NCBI GenBank assembly: GCA_014773175.1
Contig: VXCM01000223.1
Span: forward strand, 248,001 to 312,000
DNA length: 64,000 nt
Source of the DNA: Lucifuga dentata
Taxonomy: Eukaryota > Chordata > Actinopteri > Ophidiiformes > Bythitidae
Reading direction: 5' to 3'
Part shown: piece by piece, positions 29,197 through 41,222 of the stretch
Layout: each line of letters begins with the position of its first letter
Position numbering within the stretch: the first letter of the stretch is position 1
Program-made: the position numbers and the translations under genes
The notes under the pieces: generated by a model
Databases searched by the model: none
Told to the model about the DNA's origin: nothing
The model's input: only the letters and a program-made list of their open reading frames with translations

Positions 29197-30385
29197 TGAG
29201 TGAAGTGACTATCTTACATTTTATTTTAAATCAGGTATCCTAATTTAGATCAGATGATTGACTTGTATAATGTCTGTCATTACAGTCATTTTACAAAATG
29301 TTTTACAAATGAGTAAAATCAAAAGTGATCTCAAATTAGTAAAACCTCTGATGACTTTTCCAAACTGGCCACTTTGTCATAGAAAGTAGCAGTAACAGAA
29401 TACTCCAACCTTAGTCCTTTTAAAAGTATTCTGTGATACATAAAAGAAGCTGCAGGAAAAAGGAAACTCTACAATAGATAGTACAGAACAGAAAAAGCAT
29501 TTTTCAGCCGAGACATTTTTTTCAGAGGTGTTTTTCGCCCGGACTTCCTGGGTCTCAGTCTGAAAACCTGAGACATATTGAATCTGAGGAAGATTAAATG
29601 TTCCTCCACAATGTGTACTGTGCTGTTCGTGCTTGGCTGACTGTTTGGGTTGGGTATGTGTGCATGCCTGCCTGCCTTTCTGTATACGCCTGTGCCTGTG
29701 TGTCTACGTGTGCTTGGCTGGAAATGCTATCTGCTCTATTATACCGAGGCCCAAAAGACACAGAGACTTATCAGCGAGGCATATCAAACCCCTGGCCCTC
29801 GGCAGTATTGATTCCTCAGCCTGGACCCAGTCGATCACTTGTGCCCCAGGTGACTTCTGCTCCCCACCATACTCAATTTCACCCCCACCCATCAGAAAGC
29901 TTGTCCATTTGTATGACTACAAGTAATCATTTCTAACAAGTGAAATTTAATTTGACAGTCCCTGTTACCAGAGAAGTATTGATCCCACCATGAATGGGTT
30001 GCAATCTGAAATCTTGTTCTATATATATATATTTTTTTATCAGTCTCTATTTCATCCGCTGTCCAATCAGGTGCCATTTACATTTAGTTGTCTGGCTGAT
30101 AGGCTGACCCCCAGGCTTGAACTGCTAATGGCAGACAAGTGCAGATGGACTGATGTCGGCTGTGTTGGCTTCTCAAGGAAAGCGCTGAGGCCCATCAGCG
30201 ATGCTGTCCCTAAACAGCTGTCTCCTCTGCCTGGCAGCCATCTCATGCCAAAATATACAGAGCTGTAATTTGTAGACACAGATGGAATTTTTCGCTTGTC
30301 CTCTCAAGAACATAATCTATTGTTTCAAGAAAAGACAATATATATTTTTAATATAGATGGCAAATATGGACTTTGGCACCTGAAG

Positions 30386-31105
30386 GATTTAAAAATTTGG
30401 AATCACCCAGATATTTTCATGTTTTTGTAGAAATTGATATTATTATTCAATGAGTTGGCATTAAATTGAATAAATAGCCAAGACATTAATAATGTTGCAA
30501 ATGGCTATTAGTGTTGGATATTACTGATTTATAATCAATTTTAATGTATAATTCAAATAAAACCCCATTTTCAGCAGCCATTAATCTAGTGTCCTAATGA
30601 AAAACTCTTTTAGCTCATCCTTAATTAATCACTTTTAAATGCTAATTTAGAGACACCTTTGTAATTGTGGTAGCACACCTGATACCCATTAGTCTGTTCA
30701 ATTAAGCAGGTAAATTGTCTTTATTTGGGTTGCAAGGTACTGGCATTCCTAAAGTTCTGTTCTGAGTTCAAACATGACCAAAACAAAACGGCTTTCTCAA
30801 GAAACATGTCAGTCTATTGTTGTTTTGCAAAACGAAGGTTATTCCATTTGTCAGATTGCCAAGAAACTTAAGATTTCATACAAAGATGTCTACCACTGTC
30901 TTGAGATAAAACAGCAATCTGGGTCGAACCGGGATGAAAAGGAAGCAGAAGGCCCAGATGCACAACTGCTCAAGAGAATACGTATATCTGTAGTTTGAGA
31001 AATAGATGCCTTACAGGTCCCCTGTTGGCTGCTTTCTTAAATAGTACATGCCAAATACCAGTGTCATCAGCGACAGTGAAAAGACAACTCCAGGATGCTG
31101 TCCTT
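30386..31105 (+). pseudogene. Tc1-like transposon fragment with transposase N-terminus
   Basis: The left end resembles Tc1-family termini (TTTGGAATCACCCAGATATT). A 75-codon frame (30774-30998) begins MTKTKRLSQETCQSIVVLQN and continues YSICQIAKKLKISYKDVYH, a helix-turn-helix typical of the DNA-binding half of Tc1 transposases. It breaks at a stop before the second HTH. Further DNA to about 31105 still resembles transposase sequence in another frame. The DDE catalytic domain is not seen, so the copy is dead. Confidence 0.7.
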
Positions 31106-32032
31106 AAAGTCAGAGTCTTCATGTAACGTGAAACTCTGTGCATGTAACAATGAATACTTCTAATATGCTGAATCACTGTGACCGTGGATCTTGTGATGCC
31201 AGTGGAATTTATTCGGATGGATGATGACACCTACTCATCTTACCTATAACCACACAGATTCTCAGTGTCATGAGCACTCACACAAATATCTGCTGTAACT
31301 CTAACCCAGCCTTCACCCAAAAAGCAGCAGAAGTTGAACCAACACAATGCTCTTTACTGCTGACCTGATGTCAGCTTTATGGATTTCCACACCACTGATC
31401 GATTATGATTAGGATCAGAGCAGTGAGGGAATAAGCTGGCCCTTGATCCATGCTAGCCTTGATATTGGTAGCATCCTCCCCATGGCATGCTGCCTTGGTG
31501 TTACTGTAGACAGAGATTGTGGACAGGCCAAAATTGGGCACTGAGATGGTAAAGAGCCTTGGATTAGATGCAAGGATAATAAAAAACTCAGAGGATATTT
31601 GCATGAGCCCAAGGAGTCTACCATCTTGGGTGGGTTAAGATAGTTCACATGGATTCTGAAGTTCATCTTCCTCATTTAGACTGCACTAGGGAATATAGAT
31701 CTCTCCTCCAACACCACCCAGCCCACTCTGGCCCCAGAGAGCAGCCTTTTAATTAGAACCCAGTTGAAGTCCTTTGCCAGAGTGGCCCATCCAGCAGCCA
31801 TCATCTGTATATATGTAAAGCAGCTCTCACTCTCACTCCCCTTCCAGATGTTCACAATGAACTGACCCAGGTTGCACTTCCTGCCCTCGTCTTTAAATCG
31901 GCTGAAACATGTGTGACACTATGTTGAGACACTTGGGCTGCATGTCAACAGTGTGTATCATAGCAGCATTCCCCACAAAGCTCTTCCTGTCCCTGGCTCT
32001 CATGTGTCATCTTTACAGAGCAAATCCCTGCC

Positions 32033-32034
<2 letters not shown>

Positions 32035-32085
<51 letters not shown>
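32035..32085. repeat. (TG)n microsatellite
   Basis: About 25 TG units in the last nlgn3 intron. Confidence 0.95.
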
Positions 32086-32090
<5 letters not shown>

Positions 32091-32897
32091 TCCATCAGTG
32101 TCAGTGAAGCATAAAAGCATACAGAGAGTGCACACTGTCAAATCTTCTTAGTGTGTGTGTGCATGTTACTGTGTGTGATTGTGAGAGTGTGCACGATGTT
32201 TACGCTATGAGGCTGTTCTTTCCTTAGAGTTAGGGATGTTTCAAAAGCTGGGGATTTACTCAGCTCAGACTTATTTTTCTGGCCGCAACATTTGTTTCAC
32301 TATTGACAAGCAAAATTGGCCTGTGCTGTATTGCCATAACTTCTGCTGAGCAGTTTCTCCAAAACTTTTCCAGAAGTCCATCTACTGTAGTGTGACTGCT
32401 ACACTGAACACGTCCTCAAACAATAATGCAAGCATAACATCCACACAAAACACCACAATAAAAAATGTAGGCAGAACCCTTCAGAAAGCCTGAATGATGA
32501 AAAGCTGAGAAAAGATCAATCATCATGTATCATTAGTGCAGTAAATATGTCTGTCTATATTCCTATTTCTCATGTTTTTCTTGCTGGCTGGTGCTCATGT
32601 TTTTTTGCTGTTTTGTGTGTGAGTTGTGCTTCATGCTGTGCAGGGCCGGCAGAGCACTGTCGTGTTGCATTTTTTCCTCATTCTCCTTCACTGCTTCTGC
32701 ATCCCTCCTCATTATTCTTTATAAAAAACAAAGTCTACTCATGCATTATAATCACAATGACAAGGGTAAAACATGCAATATATTGATTTCTTTGTGTTAA
32801 GTGACAAAACCAAGCAAAAAAATGGATAACATTACAGCATATTTATAGTAATATCACAGTCAGAGCTTTGATTTACACCTTTACCCTACTATTTATT

Positions 32898-33464
32898 TTA
32901 AAGGACCATACTGGTGATTTTGCATGTTTTAGCCCAATAAATTTTACCCGCATACACTTATTGGCAACCATTTTGCAACAACTTAAAACCCAATTCTAGT
33001 TTTCATGTTATGTTGCCAAATCCCCTAATCTTTCAAAATCAAATGTTCAGGTGATACACCCACCATAAAATTCAATGTTTTGCCTGCTAACACATATGTC
33101 TGAGGGTAGAGTCATAGCTGTTTTAATTTCTCAATAAAAGCCATCTTGTCTCTAGTGGAGACATACATTTTCTTCTGTGAAGCTGTTGGACTGGTTAAAT
33201 TAATAACAGACAAAAAGTAAGAACAAACTTTGGTTCACTTTGATGGATTTCTCATCTCAAGCACATTTCAAGTCTCTACAAGTTGATTTTAATGGCATAC
33301 TGGAATGAACTAAAATCAATGGCTGTCTAGAAGGCAGGAAAAACAAATCTAAAATTCACTGCTCCAGTAGTATGTTGTGGAAGATGGTTGGCAGTAAGTA
33401 ATGTAACGTGTATGCAGGTTATATTTGTTTGGCTCAAACATGCAAAAACCGATATGGTCCTTGA
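32898..33464 (-). mobile_element. TTAA-flanked MITE, copy D
   Basis: A full-length family member in reverse orientation in nlgn3's last intron. The core appears as CCTAATCTTTCAAAATCAAA. The left end is TTAAAGGACCATACTGGTGA, while the right terminal TTAA has decayed to TTGA. Confidence 0.8.
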
Positions 33465-36192
33465 CGATTCTTTGTTTTCCTGCCACATGTCAATCGAACA
33501 GCCCTCCTCTGTAGGGCTAACGACATGTATACATCAACTCTTGACCCACTGTCTGACCTCATTCATGGACTACTTCAACCTTTTTACACCAGCAGTGTAG
33601 TAGTTACATCACTCCTCCCAGTTCCCCCGCCTTCTGCTTTCTCCAAATTATCACCCAATCCTTCAACTCCCTTCGTTAGGGCTAACTCAATCCGTACCAG
33701 CAGTGCCTTTATGGTCTCCATTGTGGAATGCAGCCCTGAACAGCTATCTACCTACTCCATTAAATAGGCACTCACTTGATAGGAGATTTGTAGCCAATAT
33801 CCTGATTTGCATTAGAGAAGGTAAGGAAGTGGTGTGGCTTGTTAAGGGGCCTGGATGCCATTGATCGTGTCCATGCTGTGCGCTGAATGTAATGAGAGAA
33901 CAGTAGGGAAGAAGGGAAAGAGGAAGCAGATCTCTATGTTTACATCCGTAAATGCCTGTCATATTAAAAGAGGGACAAACACAAAAACAATGCAAATTTA
34001 ATTTTAAAATTACCTTCAAAATAGAAGAAAACTGCTCATAAATGACTGGAATGAAATAAAAAGAGATAAATCAGGGCAGGGAAGGAGTGTGAGGATGTGT
34101 GGGGTGTGTGTTTTATTTGCTGCCACTCATCTAATCAGACAAATCAATAGCATCCATAATAAAGAGTGGTCCGAGCTGTGTCCTCCAATACTCCTGCACT
34201 CCCCAAAGTCACAGCACCTCGCTTCGCATCACTTAGCCTGCTGAACTGAAGGCTGCCATTAAATATGAACCACGCATCACTCAGCCCTCTGCCCCTGCAT
34301 GCAAACACATGAAGGGTAAAAGAGCACAGACTGATAATTTGCCTGCTCGGTGGTGAAGTTGCCCCCTACAATGTGTCAATTCAAAGTCTCCAAACAGAAT
34401 TAGATTGAGTGTTTCTTGTTAAAAATTTACACAAAATGCAGGAAAAGGCATGCAAACATTCTGCTGGGGTGGAAATTACAATTAGATGCTTATTTTGTGT
34501 TACCTGGTGAGTAGATAAACAACTGCAGGGGATGAATTTGTTACACAACAACAACAATAGCAAAAAACAGGTTTCAACTTTGCATATTTCGCAGCTTAGC
34601 AAAATGAGCATCAGTGCTGCTAAATTAATGCATGTCCCTTTTTGTATGAGAAGCTATATAAGCTCAGGATTCAGAGACCTTGAGTGTAGTGAAAATAGAT
34701 TCTTGTCTTCTGCCTTAGGGCACCCAAACGTGTCTTTTCAGATTTGGTGATGGCTAGGTCTATGATCAGTCAAGCGCTTCAAATTACATCAGGATGAAAA
34801 GGGGAAGGAGGTACATGGGGAATGAACAAAAAAAAAGTAAATGATATTCATTTTTTCCCTTATCTACCTTTTACATCGCTGCTTGCAGTTAGGGTTTGGA
34901 ATAGGTAATGAGCTCAGACCCTGTATCTGTCAGCTCAGATGGCACTTTGCCTTATAGAATAACAGTATAACACTTTTCTAATATCAGCCTGGAGAGCACT
35001 GTTACCATCACAACACAGTATGTATAGCTTTGTGAATGTGACAATGTCTCGTGCTAAAGTGCTGCACTTCCATGTGTAAATGTCCCAGAGGTTATTTCAC
35101 CACAATTCCTCATGGATACGGGCACGAGTACACACGCGCAAACATACACACAAACACGTAGGTGCTCATGGTGATGGATACAAGATGAAACACACACAGA
35201 GCACTAGTCAATCACACACAGAAAAATACGGGTGCACTGTAACACGCATGGTAGACCAAGGTTAGCAGGGGCCAGGAGGTCATTTTGGAGGGAGGGGGGA
35301 CTGAGGAGAGTGGTTTATAGCACCGAACCAAAGTACTACAGTCATATGAACACATCAGAGAAAATCTGAAAGGCCATTAAAACGCCTGCTTTTATTGGTG
35401 TAATAATCCCTCTCCTCTGCCTGGGAGTTCAGCCACAGCTCCAACAACCCTTCGGATTAAGTGGGAGGTCTGGCAGGAGGTAGGCTATCAACTAATGCAG
35501 GAGAGAGCTGAGAGCCCAACAGGACCACAAACATCACATTATGCCAGGCTGCTCATAGAACTCACAACAACTGTTTGAAATAGAGCAGAACACGTACAGC
35601 GAGCTCTGGAAGTGTTTGGACTATTACACACTGCTCAACGTTTTATCACCCGACTGTTATAATATTTGAATGTGAAATGATACAATGACCAATGGGTTTG
35701 AGTGCACAGCATCAGCTTTAATTTCAGGGTATTCAGACACATCAAATGAGCAGGCAAAGCAGCGCAGCCTTTTTGTATTTGTCTATCAGCTCCATTTTCA
35801 CACATTACTTTTTTTTTTTTTTTTTTNTTTTTTTTTTTTTTTTTTTTAATGAGAGAGATTACATTAAATACTGTAGTGATTTATTTTTATCTCTAATGAA
35901 AATGCTTTACTGTGTGGTGGCTTGTAAAACTCTTCACCCCATCAAGATCAGCAGATCTTGCAGACTATTGATGTCTTATCATCGTAGTCTGTATCTCTTG
36001 CTATTCAAATGTGAATAGCCTCAGCTAGCTTTATAATTACTATAAATTGTTTTACATTTAAGTAGCAGTACCACAGATTCTGGATAGTAAAGATGCAAGT
36101 GAAAAAGCTGTACTACTTAAAAATTGCAACAGTAAACTACAAGAGTGATCATATTAACATACAATCCAATACAATTGCAGTAAATATGCACT

Positions 36193-36595
36193 TTAAAGGA
36201 CCATACATTTTGTTTTGCACGTTTGAGTCCTTTAAATACTATCCACATACGTTACACATTACATTACTGCCAACCATTTAACAAATTATTAAAAAACAAA
36301 TTATTAAATTAAAATTATTAAACAATTATTAAATTATAAAACAAATGTTCGGCTGATACACCCACCTTAAAATTCAGTGTTTCACCTACTAACATGCTTG
36401 TTTGCATGTAGTTTTGAATTTTTATAGTGCATTGGAATTAACTAAAACCAATGGCTGCCTAGAAGGTAGGAAAAACAATCCAAAAATTTGCCGCTCCAGT
36501 AATATTATTTTGGAAAATAGTTGGCAGTAAATAACATACATGCGAGTAACATTGATTGGGCTCAAACATGCAAAACCACCGGCATGGTCCTTTAA
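36193..36595 (-). mobile_element. TTAA-flanked MITE, copy E (internally deleted)
   Basis: Both ends and TTAA flanks are present, but about 180 bp of interior is missing. A local AATTATTAA-type expansion occupies about 36273-36346. Confidence 0.75.
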
Positions 36596-37973
36596 ATCTT
36601 TCTTCTTTCTTCACTTGTTGTTAGAAGTGTATCAGACTGTCTGTGTTGATTTAAATCTACAATATTTTTTGGAGGCCATAGTTTGTGGTGTTGTATTGAA
36701 TTGCATTATATTGTTGTCATTTGCGTTGTTTTGTCCCACATCCATACTGGGAGTTAAAATAACACCTCACTGACAACAAAAAAGGATATTACAAGCTTCA
36801 CATTGGTAGTATTTATTGTAGAACTACTGCAATGGATTATATACTACAGGTGTTATTATATCCACCACCTGTAATTGCACAAATGTGTACAATATGTATG
36901 AAATCTGGACAGATTTTCATCTGCGGAAAGTTGTGCAATGCCTGCAGAACTACTTTACTAAGTTCAGACGGAAAATACAGCAGCACAGCACTCAGGAAAC
37001 AGGATAAAGTGGATGTAACTACATTGCATCACACAGTACTCACCATGTCTTCGTGCAAATAGAGCAGGGTAACCTAGTAGCCTTCGCACGCTGAGCAGCA
37101 GAGACATAGCTCATATCACCACCTCTGACTCCAAAGCTTCAGGCTGGACTTCAAAGCAGCGTACAGCCTAAAGTTGAGTAGCAGTTGTAGAATTGTTCAA
37201 AGGAATGTAGACTGTTTACTATTGACTTTGCAACAATTACCCAAGCATATGTGTGTGTAATTAGATAAGGCAGCCAGTTGTTCTCTAATGCGGCAAATCA
37301 AATTAACTAAAGATGCCACATTGATTTCTTTGTGTTCCCTAAATTATTCATCTTCACTTGCACTGAACCAGCCAGCGAGCCACCAAAGAGCTTTTCTAAT
37401 TCCTCTGCACCGCCACTCCCCAGCTCCCTATATACGCTGATTTGTTTTGTGACATCAATTGCAAGCACGCTTTAGATGTTTTTGCCTTCACAATTCAGCA
37501 AATTGACCCTCCTGAGAAGAGTATTAACAGTGATACGGAAATGCCGAGAATTCCCATTAACTCAGATTGCTCTAGACTCCATCATTGCTTGTCATCTGTG
37601 TGTGTGTGTTATGTGACAGCGAGAGACAGAGTGAGACAGAATGTGCTTGTGTGTTCCTGCATTTGATGGCACGCGCAGGACTGCGATGAGAATTCATGAA
37701 GCACGCAGGCTGCAGACATCCATGTCTCAGGCTGCTCCATTGACATCCTGTTCTCTGGCATGTTGCGCATGGGGAGATCAATATGACCTTACCCCCACCA
37801 CCCGCTCCTTTGAAACTTAATTACTGATATTCAGCTACAAAGTCATCATAGTCTGGCTGTCAATATTCATTGGGGATCATTAAGGGCCTAATAAAAGAGG
37901 TTATTTACTGGCTGCTCTGCTGACACCAGCCCAGGTCCAGGATTCAGCTGCAGCCATCTCAATTTGCTTTACC

Positions 37974-38007
37974 TCTCTCTCACTCTCTCTCTCTCTCATA
38001 CACACAT

Positions 38008-38065
<58 letters not shown>
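37974..38065. repeat. compound (TC)n and (CA)n microsatellite
   Basis: TC units at 37974-37996, a short interruption, then about 27 CA units at 38011-38065. Confidence 0.95.
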
Positions 38066-38067
<2 letters not shown>

Positions 38068-38653
38068 CTCCCAGAAGCACTGACCTGAAAAAGAAAAATT
38101 GACAGCAGAGAAACGAACAGGAGAGGATGGAGGGGGTGAATTCTTCTGGCAAGGCTTTTAATTCTCCTTTCTGTGTTTGGAGGTTTTAAGCCAGTGCCAA
38201 AAAAGCATTGTAACAGCCACATCCCTAAATCCCCAACTAAATTTGAACTTTGCGTGGCACTGGCATCACAATCAGCCCCACAAAGGGATATTTCATGACA
38301 TTTACAGAAATGTTGTGCGGATTCTTGCCTTTTGCAACAAAACACTTTTAACTGCACTGTTCCAGCATCAGTTATTGTATTTTTGAGACCACAGCACTAT
38401 TTTTCAGGTTGTTCCACAGAAATTAATCTCTTCAGAACCAAAAGCAACAGCATGTACCATAAAACTCCCACGCTTCACATTGTACAACCAGAAGGGTACA
38501 AGGAATTCTGTGACTGTGGGAGATTGCTATATGTTAATTCATTCAATAAATCAATAGTTTACTGTAATTGAAATGGTTGGCCATCAGGAGTCGGTGATGA
38601 CAACTGAAAAGTGAAATAGGGACCTCTATAGATCAAAAGCAGTACTGCATTAA

Positions 38654-38655
<2 letters not shown>

Positions 38656-38705
<50 letters not shown>

Positions 38706-38756
38706 GATTGCTTTTGTCTCATACTTTCAGTCTCACACACAAGCGTATTTCATAAC

Positions 38757-38792
<36 letters not shown>
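38656..38792. repeat. compound (TC)n and (AC)n microsatellites
   Basis: TC run 38656-38692 merging into AC to 38705, then a separate CA run at about 38759-38792. Confidence 0.95.
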
Positions 38793-38793
<1 letters not shown>

Positions 38794-39155
38794 CTCTGCA
38801 GTTCCCTCGTAGTGTCTTGATTAATATGGTCCACTTCACATCAGTACATTGGATGCCAGTGCACACTGTGCTGCCTTCCCCTGCCTTCCCTGAGCAATTA
38901 GCAGAGGGTCTCCACCACGTTGGGTTATCAACAACAAAATGTCTCCTGATGCGAGCCCTAAAGCCTGCTGACTTATTCATACGTGTTTACTTTAAAAGCC
39001 TCTGCCCTGGTTTATGTGAGTGGGCTTCATCAGAGCTAAATTAAAAGCACAAAAAGGAAAGGCAGGTCAGATAAGCATGTTATGACCACAGAGAGATGGG
39101 GATATCAGTGGGGTCATGCTGTCTGGTTATCTTTCATGATAGATATAAAAATATA

Positions 39156-39790
39156 CAGTAGTGTTTAAAAGTTTGGAATCACCTGATATTTTCATGTATT
39201 TGATAGGTAGCATTACATTGATCAAAAATTATAGTCAATACATTGATAATGTCATAACATTCTTTTTAGACCATAGGGCAGCATGACATTATAAAATAGA
39301 GTAGTAACCTTTCTGGTCCATTATTCCTTGCACTCCGTGTAAATTTCCCACCTTACCAGCACTAAAGCAGCCCAATAACTTTACTTTTCCTCTACCATGC
39401 TTTACAGTGGGCATCAAGCGCTCCTCCTGCATCTTTTTTTTTTTTTTTTTTTTTNTTTTTTTTTTTGCTCATATATGTTCTCCTCCTTCATTCAAACACC
39501 TCAAACTTAGACTCATCCATCCATAATCAACCATAATCCATTCAACCATAATCCATTGTCTGTGTTCTGTTGTCCATTTTAGTCTTTTTTTCTTTTTCTT
39601 TTTTTTTTTTTGTTTTTGCCAGTTTCAAATAAGGCTTTCCTTTAAGACCAGCATCCCAGAGTTGTCTTTTCACTGTTACTGATGACACGGTATATGGCAT
39701 GGACTATTTAAGGAAGCAGCCAGAATTTGTAAGGTGTTAAACAGACTCTGATATAGTTATCCTCTTGAGCAGTACACAGCAACACAATAC
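39156..39790 (-). mobile_element. Tc1-like transposon fragment, reverse orientation
   Basis: The + strand starts CAGTAGTGTTTAAAAGTTTG and GGAATCACCTGATATTTTCA, matching the end of the 30.39-kb fragment. The interior reads as reverse-strand transposase remnants: TTTACAGTGGGCATCAAGCG and TCTTTTCACTGTTACTGATG, the latter the complement of a stretch also found at about 31060-31085. It contains a poly-T with N39455 and no intact frame. Confidence 0.65.
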
Positions 39791-39797
39791 AATTACA

Positions 39798-39870
<73 letters not shown>
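39798..39870. repeat. (GATT)n microsatellite
   Basis: 18 GATT units, uninterrupted, next to the reverse Tc1-like fragment and about 370 bp before the last nlgn3 exon. Confidence 0.95.
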
Positions 39871-39873
<3 letters not shown>

Positions 39874-40241
39874 GCTTATTTAAAAAAGGATTCTTGAATG
39901 AAAAAATAATACAAAGAAAAAAGTGCAAAGCCTTTCACCAAAAAAATGGTAACACAAGACTTTTCTACCCAACAGTTGGAAAATTTTAGGGGCTTCATGG
40001 TTTCAGATCAGCTGAATGGTTATATAAGAGTAAATTCTTCAACCTCTATCCTGAGACAGAAGTAATTTCATAGACTTAACAGCAGTATTTAGTAAGTATA
40101 TCTAATGTTGAATATAAAGTGTATTTTAGTCTGCAGTCATCATGTAGTGGCTTAAAAATGAAATATAGTAGAGTGAGAGTATGAAAATATAAATGTTCTG
40201 TCAACATTTAATTTATGCTCTATCACCGCTGTCTTCTGTAG

Positions 40242-41100
40242 GGATCCAAACAAGCCAGTTCCCCAAGACACCAAGTTCATCCACACCAAGGCTAATCGTT
40301 TTGAAGAAGTGGCCTGGTCCAAGTACAATCCCCAGGACCAGCTGTACCTTCACATAGGTCTAAAACCACGTGTGCGTGACCACTACCGAGCCACCAAAGT
40401 GGCCTTCTGGAAACACCTAGTGCCCCACCTGTACAACCTCCATGACATGTTCCACTACACCTCCACCACCACCAAAGTGCCCCCACCAGAGACCACGCAG
40501 AACAATCTGTCCACCAAGAGACCCAACGGGAAAACTTCCTGGCCATTCAACACCAAGCGGCCACCAATGTCGCCGGCCTACAACAGCGAAGACAAAGACT
40601 CCTGGAATGACGATGAAGAGACGGGGCCACTGGTCGTGGAGAACCCGCGGGATTACTCCACAGAGCTCAGTGTTACCATCGCTGTGGGAGCCTCGCTGCT
40701 GTTCCTTAACGTGCTGGCTTTCGCAGCCCTCTATTACCGCAAGGACAAACGGAGGCAGGACTCCGGCCATGGGCAACCTAGCCCACAGCGCCAGACCACC
40801 TCCAACGACATTGGCCACCATGCACCTGAGGAAGAGATCATGTCGCTGCAGATGAACCAGACACACCACGAGTGTGAGGCAGGGAACAGCAATGAGGGGG
40901 CACTCCGCTTGGCCTCATTACCCGACTACACACTTACTCTGCGACGCTCTCCAGATGACATTCCCCTCATGACCCCCAACACCATTACCATGATCCCCAA
41001 TTCGCTGGTGGGCATGCCCAACCTACACCCCTACAACACCTTTACAACTGGCTTCAATTCCACTGGCCTGCCACACTCCCACTCCACCACCCGCGTATAG
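40242..41100 (+). CDS. nlgn3: neuroligin-3, terminal coding exon with TM segment and PDZ ligand
   Basis: This exon completes the split Gly codon and continues [20 protein letters not shown]. It carries the C-terminal helices used for neuroligin dimerisation (about [10 protein letters not shown] to [13 protein letters not shown]), then a Thr/Pro-rich stalk ([13 protein letters not shown]). One membrane helix follows ([19 protein letters not shown]), then a cytoplasmic tail. The tail has the [17 protein letters not shown] segment, known in the family as the gephyrin-binding region with a key Tyr, and ends STTRV, a class I PDZ ligand for PSD-95-type scaffolds. TAG is at 41098-41100. Several features fit neuroligin-3 better than NLGN4 or NLGN1: [17 protein letters not shown], the RPNGKT and KRP..SPAY blocks, and THHECEAG. 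The tail also has an EEIMSLQM block that resembles NLGN4, so the paralogue call relies on my memory of the family. Confidence 0.93.
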
Positions 41101-41222
41101 CTTTAAGGAGGACAGGGGCAGTCAGTGCAGGAGCGGAGAAGGACGAGGACGAGGTNCCCGCGTATAGCTTTAAGGAGGACAGGGGCAGTCAGTGCAGGAG
41201 CGGAGAAGGACGAGGACGAGGT
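41090..41222. repeat. 66-bp direct repeat around a single N at the nlgn3 stop codon (assembly scar)
   Basis: 41090-41155 and 41157-41222 are identical with N41156 between. The repeat includes the final codons and TAG. Confidence 0.92.

Noticed and set aside
39798..39870. Regular short repeats as a CRISPR array.
   Set aside because: It is a simple four-base microsatellite with no spacers.
40417..40869. Minus-strand frame of 150 codons overlapping the last nlgn3 exon.
   Set aside because: A shadow of the real coding exon on the other strand.
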